DNA from: JACRCT01 sp036504155 | Lineage (GTDB): Bacteria; Myxococcota; Myxococcia; Myxococcales; UBA5297 | Length of the DNA stretch: 64,000 bases | NCBI GenBank assembly: GCA_036504155.1 | Contig: DASXVQ010000020.1 | Coordinates: forward strand, 67,381-131,380 | Reading direction: 5' to 3' | Shown: positions 58,355 to 64,000 of the stretch, piece after piece | Position numbering within the stretch: position 1 is the stretch's first letter | Layout: every line of letters begins with the position of its first letter | Position numbers and translations under genes: made by a program | Notes under the pieces: generated by a model | Told to the model about the DNA's origin: nothing | What the model saw: only the letters and a program-made list of their open reading frames with translations | Databases searched by the model: none

Positions 58355-58554
58355 GCCGGCGACTGAAGTCGCGCCTGACATTGCGATGCCCGCCTTCGCG
58401 GGCTGCAGTGGCCTCGGGTCGCGAAGTCGGAAACCTGAGATTCAGAAGTGCGAAGACCTGAACCCGGGCGCCCTTGTCCTCGCCCATGACGTCCGTCGAC
58501 ACCTGGTCCGCGAAGGCGGACCTCGATACCTCAGGCGCGGCTTTAGCCGCCGGC
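58355..58554. repeat. REP/MITE-like inverted-repeat element with compensatory changes
   Basis: The ends carry inverted 24-nt copies (58355-58378 and 58531-58554) that match at 21 of 24 positions. Each holds its own hairpin (GCGACT-GA-AGTCGC and GCGGCT-TT-AGCCGC). Nine nt further in, each side carries a second hairpin (GCCCGC-CTTC-GCGGGC at 58388-58403; GTCCGC-GAAG-GCGGAC at 58506-58521). In both hairpin pairs the base differences between copies are paired substitutions that preserve the stem. Element length 200 bp, inside a 460-bp gap with no gene recognised. Confidence 0.85.
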
Positions 58555-58602
58555 GGTCCCAACCGGCCTTCTCGAACCCTGATCGAACTTCCGGAGCTCG
58601 TG

Positions 58603-59469
58603 CTACCCCTTCTTCCTCGGCACCACCGCGATGACGTTGGGCAGGGGCCAGTCGACTTCGCTGGCGCCCCAGAACATCTGGAAGCGGCCCGTCGAGTCGT
58701 TGCCCTCCCACCTTCCCCGGAGCGTCTCCTTGAAGCCTCCGGCGCTCACGGCCATGCAGGCGGGCGGCCCGCCGTCCATGTTGAGCGCGACCTTGAGGGA
58801 GAGCGGCGCGGCCTTCAGGAAGAGCCCGAGCCGGCGCAGCGAGAAGAACCCGGTCTCGGTGGTGCCCAGGAGGATCTGCTTCCGGGCGTCCACGGCCACG
58901 AACGTGCGGCTGGCGATCCAGTTCGGGTTGCGCACGGCCCGGACCTTGCCCGACGCGTCGAGCAGCAGCGGATAGGAGACCACCGCCTCGCGGTGCGGCG
59001 CGAGCGCCACCTGGACGTCGAGCCCGAGCAGGTCGACGACGTCCGCTCCGCCCTCGCCCGCGACGAAGGCGCCGTGCCGCGTCCTGCGCCAGCGCGGGCC
59101 CAGCAGCGCCCCGCCCTCCTTCATCGGGGTCTCGGGCGAGTAGTCCATCTGGTAGAAGCTCGCGTTGACCACCGCCAGCGCTCCCAGCCGCTCCTGCCAG
59201 GCGTCGATGTTCGCCGGCCGCTGCTCGTCGTGGCGCGCCTCGAAGGAGTAGCGCGCGGGGTCGACCCGGACGAGGTGGATGCGATCGACGATCTGCCCGG
59301 AGAGCCGCGCCTCCAGCACGCCCGTCTCGAAGCCGGGCAGGCGCTGCGTCCACTCGAAGGCCACGGGCTCGGGGAGCGTGTCCGGGTCGCCCAGGGCCAG
59401 CGCCTGCCAGGGCGGCGGGGCGGCGCAGAGGACGGCGGCAGCGAGGACGGCGACGCAGGCGGACGTCAT
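58603..59469 (-). CDS. Exported phosphodiester glycosidase (NAGPA-family)
   Basis: 288 residues. Signal peptide (ending LCAA). The NAGPA/DUF2233-type domain is visible in ALAVVNASFYQMDYSPETPM, SRTFVAVDARKQILLGTTE and ALNMDGGPPACMA. The family cleaves phosphodiester-linked sugars, in bacteria often in exopolysaccharide or cell-wall contexts. ATG 59469 overlaps the amidase stop (ATGA), so it is co-expressed with a peptidoglycan amidase. Confidence 0.85.
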   Translation of the reverse strand: MTSACVAVLAAAVLCAAPPPWQALALGDPDTLPEPVAFEWTQRLPGFETGVLEARLSGQIVDRIHLVRVDPARYSFEARHDEQRPANIDAWQERLGALAVVNASFYQMDYSPETPMKEGGALLGPRWRRTRHGAFVAGEGGADVVDLLGLDVQVALAPHREAVVSYPLLLDASGKVRAVRNPNWIASRTFVAVDARKQILLGTTETGFFSLRRLGLFLKAAPLSLKVALNMDGGPPACMAVSAGGFKETLRGRWEGNDSTGRFQMFWGASEVDWPLPNVIAVVPRKKG

Positions 59470-60113
59470 GGTTTCCTCCCGAGCCCTTCGAGAACGCCCG
59501 CGGCGATGGCGCGGGCCATCCGGTCCTGGCGGTCGGACTGGCCGAGCTCGACCTCCTCCTCGAGGTGGCTGACGAAGCCGCACTCGAGGATCACCGCGGG
59601 CACCCGGGCCCAGTTGAGCAACCCGAGGTGGCGGCGGTCGTAGATGCCCAGCGACTCGTCGACCACCGGGAGGTAGTCGACGTGGTAGCGCGAGGGCGTG
59701 AAGCCGGCCTCCACGAGCGCCTTGGCGATGGCCTTGGCGACGCGCACCGAGTCCGGGCGGTCGCCGCGCACGTGCAGCGAGAACCCGCGGCCGGCCGCGC
59801 TGTGGAGCCGGGCCACCTCCCCGTCCCACCAGAGGTCGAAGTCGTCGGGGTGCGGCGAGTCGTGGTGGACGGAGAGCAGCAGCGAGGCCCCGGCCGCGCG
59901 CTCGGCCCGCCGGCGCAGCGTCGCGCTCTCCCAGTCGGCCCGGGTCCTGCGCACCTTGACCTTGGTGGCCGCGGCGAGCTCGCGCGACACGCGCTGCACC
60001 ATCTCGACGTTGAACTCCACCTCGCCGCGACCCCGGGCGCTGAGGGCGCCCCTCGTCAGCGGCGAGTGGCCGGGATCGAGCGTGACCAGCAGGGCGACCA
60101 GGGTGGGCAACAT
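59466..60113 (-). CDS. N-acetylmuramoyl-L-alanine amidase (Amidase_3)
   Basis: 215 residues. Zinc site and catalytic features: TLDPGHSPLTRG (His), VEFNVEMV (Glu), LLSVHHDS (His) and VILECGFVSHLEEEV (Glu). Cleaves the amide between MurNAc and L-Ala of peptidoglycan. A short hydrophobic start (MLPTLVALLV) may be a weak export signal or simply core strand 1. Its end overlaps the phosphodiester glycosidase start by 4 nt. Confidence 0.88.
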   Translation of the reverse strand: MLPTLVALLVTLDPGHSPLTRGALSARGRGEVEFNVEMVQRVSRELAAATKVKVRRTRADWESATLRRRAERAAGASLLLSVHHDSPHPDDFDLWWDGEVARLHSAAGRGFSLHVRGDRPDSVRVAKAIAKALVEAGFTPSRYHVDYLPVVDESLGIYDRRHLGLLNWARVPAVILECGFVSHLEEEVELGQSDRQDRMARAIAAGVLEGLGRKP

Positions 60114-60293
60114 GCCCGACCGGACTCTGCATGGAGCCGGCCAACCCGGTCTTCACTCGGGAGCCGGGCCTGCAGCGGGAGGAGCCGTGTCAAACCGCTT
60201 TGCCGAGTGCAACGCGGCTTCACCCGTCGTCGGTCGGGTCGTGCGCCCGGCGGCTCCGCGGCCGCGCGCTCGCACTCGCAGGCGGCGGACGCC

Positions 60294-61028
60294 TCATCCG
60301 AAGGCGACGACCGCGTGGACCGGGTTGTGGTCCGAGAGCCCTTCCCCGTCGAGGACGCGCGCGGACACGATCTGGCCGCGATGCACTGCGACGTGGTCGA
60401 TGGTGTGCGCCTCGGACGACCGGGTCGCGACGCGCGTGCAGGGCTGGTCCGCGAGATCCGCCAGCGCGAACCCCTCGCCCAGGCCGGCTCGGACGACGTC
60501 CGCCTCGGCGTTGAAGTCGCCGAGGAGGACCGCTTGCCCGGACCCTGCGCGGGCCGCGGCGGCGAGGGCGGCGAGCTGCTGCTGGCGGTGGGACCCGAAG
60601 GACACGTGCGTGCCGATCACCCGGGCGCCGCCGACGGCCACCGCCAGGAACCCCTTGCCGGGATCGCTCGGGAACGTCTGCGACTCGATCGCCCGGGCGT
60701 CCGGGACGGCGCTCAGCGCCACCAGGTGCTCGGTGGAGTCGGCCAGCAGCGCTGGGCCGGGGCGACGGCGCTCCGGGACGCGCGGGTAGCAGTGCTCGAG
60801 CACGGCGACCCCGGGCCCCACGCAGGCGCGCAGGCACGCCAGCTGGTCGCCGCTGACCTCCTGCAGGCAGACGACCGAGGTGCCGGAGGCGAGCCACCGC
60901 CGCACCGCCTCGCCGATCCGCGCGATCCGCACGGCCTCGTCCGGAAACGCCTCGACGGCGTCCTCTCCCCAGTTCACGGCGTGCACGCGGTGGAGCACGT
61001 TCCAGGTCGTCAGGCGGAGCTCGGGCAT
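60294..61028 (-). CDS. Endonuclease/exonuclease/phosphatase (EEP) family protein
   Basis: 244 residues with the EEP superfamily motifs in order: LTTWNVLHRV, VVCLQEVSG (metal Glu), GTHVSFG, AVLLGDFNAE, TIDHVAV and LSDHNPVHA (catalytic His-Asp). It could hydrolyse nucleic acids, phospholipids or inositol phosphates; the motifs do not decide. No signal peptide. Sits alone upstream of the sensor kinase end, 62 bp away. Confidence 0.88.
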   Translation of the reverse strand: MPELRLTTWNVLHRVHAVNWGEDAVEAFPDEAVRIARIGEAVRRWLASGTSVVCLQEVSGDQLACLRACVGPGVAVLEHCYPRVPERRRPGPALLADSTEHLVALSAVPDARAIESQTFPSDPGKGFLAVAVGGARVIGTHVSFGSHRQQQLAALAAAARAGSGQAVLLGDFNAEADVVRAGLGEGFALADLADQPCTRVATRSSEAHTIDHVAVHRGQIVSARVLDGEGLSDHNPVHAVVAFG

Positions 61029-61090
61029 CGGTGGACAGGCTACTGCGGATCTCCGGCACGCGGCGCGCGAGCCGCCCCCGCGTCGGGCGC

Positions 61091-63637
61091 TCAGCCGTCC
61101 CGGGAGGCCGCCGCGCGCCGGGGGAGGCGGACGACGAAGACCGTGCCCTCCTCGGCGCCGGAGCGCGCAGTGAGGCTGCCGCGGTGGGCGCGGACGATCT
61201 CGCTGGCGATGTAGAGCCCCAGGCCCACCCCCCCGCGCCGCTCGGCCTGGTAGAGCGGCTGGAAGATCAGCGGCAGCTGCTCGGCGGGGATGACCGGACC
61301 GCGGTTGACCACCTCCAGGCACACCTCGTCCTGCTCCCGCTCCTCGCGCCAGCGCACCAGGACCGGGGTCCCCGGGTCGGCGAACTTGAGCGCGTTGGAG
61401 ACGAGGTTGGTCAGGACCTGGCCCAGCCGGTCGGGGTCCCAGTCGCCTCGGACCGGCGGCGAGCGCACCACCTGGATGGCCCGGCCCGGCGAGGTCGCCT
61501 CCAGCTCGCCGACGGCCTGGCGCACCACCTGCTGCAGCTCGGTCTCGCGCGGCTCGAGCGGGATGCCCTTGCCGGCGCGCACCCGGGTGAAGTCGAGCAG
61601 GAGGTCGACGATGCGGCTCATGCGGCCCGCCGCCGCGCGCACCTGGCGCAGCAGGCGCTGGTGGCGCTCCGGCGACGCGCCGCCGCGCAGCAGGCGGTCC
61701 ACCCCCATGAGCACCACCGACAGCGGGGTGCGCAGGTCGTGTCCCACGATGCCCAGGAGGTAGCGCCGGACCTCCTCTTCCTCCCGCTGGGCCGTGCTCT
61801 CGCGCACGACCGCCCCCATCCCCTCCAGCGCGCCCGCCACCTCGACCGGGTAGACGCTGACGAGGAAGGAGCGGCGCCGGTCGGGGGTGCCGGGGACCAC
61901 GCCGCTCATCTCCGTCTCGGCCAGCGGCCGGCGCGTGCGCTGCATCTGCCGCCAGCCGGACTCGAGCCAGGCGCCGAGGGCCATCCCCGGGACGACCTCC
62001 TCGACGGTGCGGCCGACGTGGCCTTCGGCCGGCACGCCGCTGAGCTCCGCCAGGGCGCGGTTGATGCGGAGGAGGCGCAGGTGGCCGTCGAGGTAGGCGA
62101 GCCCGACCGGGCACGCCGTGTACAGGGCCTCGAGCTCGCCGGCCGAGCGCTCGGCGAGCTGGCGCTCCCGGCGCTCGGAGGCGTGGAGGCGCGCGCGGTC
62201 GAGCGCGAGGGCGCACTGGCGGGCGATGATCTCCAGGAAGGAGCGCTCCGAGGAGTCGAAGCTGCGCGGCCCGCCGAAGAACAGGGTCAGCGCCCCGATG
62301 GAGCGGCCCTCGACGACCAGCGGCAGCGCCGCCAGCGACTGCGCCCCGATCACGAGCCTGCGCAGCACGAGCTCCGGGTAGAGGGCGGCGAAGGCCTGCT
62401 CGGACTCGATCCACACCGGCCGGCCGCTGCGGAAGGCCGCCGTCGAGGGCAGCTCGGCCTCGGTCGAGGCCGACTCCTGGAAGCGGAGCACCTCCTCCGG
62501 GAGGTTCTCGTGGGAGAGCACGTGCAGGCGGTCGCCGAGCGCTTCCCAGACGAAGGCGGTGGTGGCGCCGACCGCGGCGAGCACCCGCCCGACCACCAGC
62601 GAGGCGACCTCGTCGCGCGTGTTGGCCCGCGACAGCTCCTCGCCGATGGCCTGCAGCGTCGCGAACCGCCGGGCGTCGCCGTCCGCCCGCCGCCGCTCCT
62701 GCCGCTCGGCCTCGATGATCTGGGCGCGCTCGAAGCCCAGGGCGCACCCCTCGGCGAGCGCGGTGAGGAACTCCTTGTCCTCCTCCAGGAAGCGGCGCGG
62801 CTCGGTGAAGCTGAGCACCAGCGCACCCAGGCAGCGGCCCTCGACCAGCATCGGCAAGATCGCGTGGGCCTCGCAGCCCAGGTGGACCGCGCGCGCCATC
62901 GCGAGCGGGAAGCGAGCCTCGGCGTCGGCCATGGACTCGAGCCACACCGGCCGGAGGGTCGAGAACACCTCGGTCGCGGGCAGGCCCGGGGCGAGGCGGA
63001 AGCGGCGCCACGGCTCGAGCGCCACCTCGCTGAGCCCGGCGGTCGCCACCAGCCGCGCCTCGTCGGGGCCGGACTGCTGTCCGACGGCGCAGGCCTGCGC
63101 GCCGGCCGCCTCCCGCACCCGCTCCAGGACGGTCTTGGCGACCTCCTCGGGAGTCAGGGCCCGCGCGAGCTCGCCCGAGATCTCCTGGAGTCGAGCCAGC
63201 CGCGAGTCCGTCCGCTCTGCGCGCTGCTGCGCCTCGTCGACCGGGCGCAGCATCGCCGCCAGGCCGACGATCGCGCCGTCCGCGCCATGCAAGGGGTAGG
63301 CGCTGCCCTCGAGCCAGAGCTCGTCGCCCAGGCCCGGGCCCCGCCTCCAGCGGAAGCGGGTCGAAGGCACGGCCTCTCCGGTGCTCAGCACGCGCGAGAG
63401 CAGCCGGTCGGCCTCGGGGGCCAGGAAGAGCTCGCCGGGACGGCGGCCGAGGTGGTCGCTGGCCGGCAGGTGGCTCAACTCCGCGAGCGCGCGGTTCACC
63501 TGGATGAAGCGCAGGTCGCGGTCGAGCAGGCCGATGGCGATCGGGGCCTCCCACAGCACCTCGAGGAGGAGCCGGCTGGCCTGGCTCGGCTGCACGCCCG
63601 CGAGGAATTGTTCCGCAGGCGAAGGCGCCTGCTCCAT
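61091..63637 (-). CDS. Sensor histidine kinase (PAS-GAF-GAF-PAS-HisKA-HATPase)
   Basis: 848 residues, no membrane helix. PAS at about 45-150 (APIAIGLLDRDLRFIQVNRA); GAF at about 165-320 and 335-500; PAS at about 510-620 (CPVGLAYLDGHLRLLRINRA). HisKA with phospho-His in GIVGHDLRTPLSVVLMGVD; HATPase N-box LTNLVSNALKFADPG, then GGVGLGLYIASEIV. There is no receiver. The VNRALAELS motif in both PAS domains suggests internal duplication. GAGAGG lies 10 nt before ATG 63637. No response regulator is adjacent, so it is an orphan. Confidence 0.92.
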   Translation of the reverse strand: MEQAPSPAEQFLAGVQPSQASRLLLEVLWEAPIAIGLLDRDLRFIQVNRALAELSHLPASDHLGRRPGELFLAPEADRLLSRVLSTGEAVPSTRFRWRRGPGLGDELWLEGSAYPLHGADGAIVGLAAMLRPVDEAQQRAERTDSRLARLQEISGELARALTPEEVAKTVLERVREAAGAQACAVGQQSGPDEARLVATAGLSEVALEPWRRFRLAPGLPATEVFSTLRPVWLESMADAEARFPLAMARAVHLGCEAHAILPMLVEGRCLGALVLSFTEPRRFLEEDKEFLTALAEGCALGFERAQIIEAERQERRRADGDARRFATLQAIGEELSRANTRDEVASLVVGRVLAAVGATTAFVWEALGDRLHVLSHENLPEEVLRFQESASTEAELPSTAAFRSGRPVWIESEQAFAALYPELVLRRLVIGAQSLAALPLVVEGRSIGALTLFFGGPRSFDSSERSFLEIIARQCALALDRARLHASERRERQLAERSAGELEALYTACPVGLAYLDGHLRLLRINRALAELSGVPAEGHVGRTVEEVVPGMALGAWLESGWRQMQRTRRPLAETEMSGVVPGTPDRRRSFLVSVYPVEVAGALEGMGAVVRESTAQREEEEVRRYLLGIVGHDLRTPLSVVLMGVDRLLRGGASPERHQRLLRQVRAAAGRMSRIVDLLLDFTRVRAGKGIPLEPRETELQQVVRQAVGELEATSPGRAIQVVRSPPVRGDWDPDRLGQVLTNLVSNALKFADPGTPVLVRWREEREQDEVCLEVVNRGPVIPAEQLPLIFQPLYQAERRGGVGLGLYIASEIVRAHRGSLTARSGAEEGTVFVVRLPRRAAASRDG

Positions 63638-64000
63638 GGCCCCGAAACCTCTCGGCGAGAATCTAGCGTCAGCCTCTCGACCCGGACCGCGGGCGGGGCC
63701 GGGCAAGGCCCGTAGGACGGGGTGGGGCCGGCGAGGCGGATCGGCAGGTCGGGCAGCAGGCGCGCATCCACGCGCCCACCGAGCCGGTGCCCAACTCGGG
63801 CGTCATCGCCGGCTTCGTGGACCTCGGCAAGGCCTGCGTCGTCGGCGGCGGCTGCGCTCGACCGGGGAGGAACCGGAGCCTGCTCGCCGGCCGAGTCCGT
63901 GGAAGCGGCAACCCCAGCCGCGCAACGGCCCGCCTTTCGCGCCCTGACCTACCCGCGGTGCGCCCCAACGAATCGCGGCGGCCCCGGAAGTCCCGAGGCC
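63638..64000. other. Unresolved end of window
   Basis: 363 bp upstream of the sensor kinase. Open frames exist on both strands but none shows a Shine-Dalgarno plus protein-like composition; codon use looks like noncoding G+C-rich DNA. The kinase promoter should lie here. A gene running past the window end cannot be excluded. Confidence 0.4.

Noticed and set aside
1..64000. tRNA, rRNA, CRISPR array, transposase or phage genes
   Set aside because: No T-loop-like or rRNA signature, regularly spaced repeats, transposase motif or phage structural gene was seen on either strand.

Overview
The window is about 70% G+C and reads as a Myxococcota (myxobacterial) chromosome. Two proteins end in MYXO-CTERM-type sorting tails (a GCGxC-like motif, one membrane helix, an Arg cluster). 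Several lipoproteins carry long Asp/Ala/Gly/Pro stalks, and there is a large Ser/Thr kinase with an N-terminal zinc-finger-like segment and a C-terminal TPR-like region. No rRNA, tRNA, CRISPR array, prophage or intact insertion sequence was seen.

Region 1 (49-11240, all minus strand) is the most striking part. It is one tightly packed operon that begins with a full chemosensory pathway (cheA, cheW, a membrane chemoreceptor, a HEAT-repeat protein, cheR, cheB). It continues with a 3-bp gap into a thiamine-diphosphate (acetolactate/acyloin synthase-like) enzyme, a KAS III-like enzyme that has lost its catalytic His, a CheY-like receiver and a second KAS III-like enzyme with an intact Cys-His-Asn triad. 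The enzyme set resembles small-molecule (acyloin/alpha-hydroxyketone) biosynthesis, so the locus may make a metabolite and sense or be controlled by a dedicated Che pathway. A LuxR-type regulator is divergently transcribed from it.

Region 2 (11.5-24.9 kb) holds a secreted NTF2-like protein, the Ser/Thr kinase, a propeller/C39-protease/MYXO-CTERM surface protein, a NodU/TobZ-type carbamoyltransferase overlapped by a 58-codon companion gene, a PDZ lipoprotein and a Cys-rich lipoprotein. A 43-bp perfect palindrome lies between the kinase and the surface protein. Region 3 (25-27.3 kb) is an SDR/thiolase pair with a good promoter and a strong terminator. Region 4 (27.4-35.1 kb) has a metalloprotease lipoprotein, a bacteriohemerythrin, a Sel1-like protein, a MYXO-CTERM protein, a three-gene membrane operon and a CopG/MazF-type toxin-antitoxin pair. 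Region 5 (35.2-48.98 kb) has xanthine dehydrogenase xdhBA and a run of secreted or anchored proteins (TPR, DUF3142, Lcl/DUF1566, TPR-glutaredoxin, propeller-like, M15-like peptidase), plus one decayed gene fragment.

Region 6 (49.1-64 kb) contains a 2131-residue protein of unknown function, two multi-domain sensor kinases, a 200-bp REP/MITE-like inverted-repeat element whose hairpins show compensatory changes, an amidase/phosphodiester-glycosidase pair and an EEP-family nuclease or phosphatase. All assignments come from reading motifs by eye; no database search was run.
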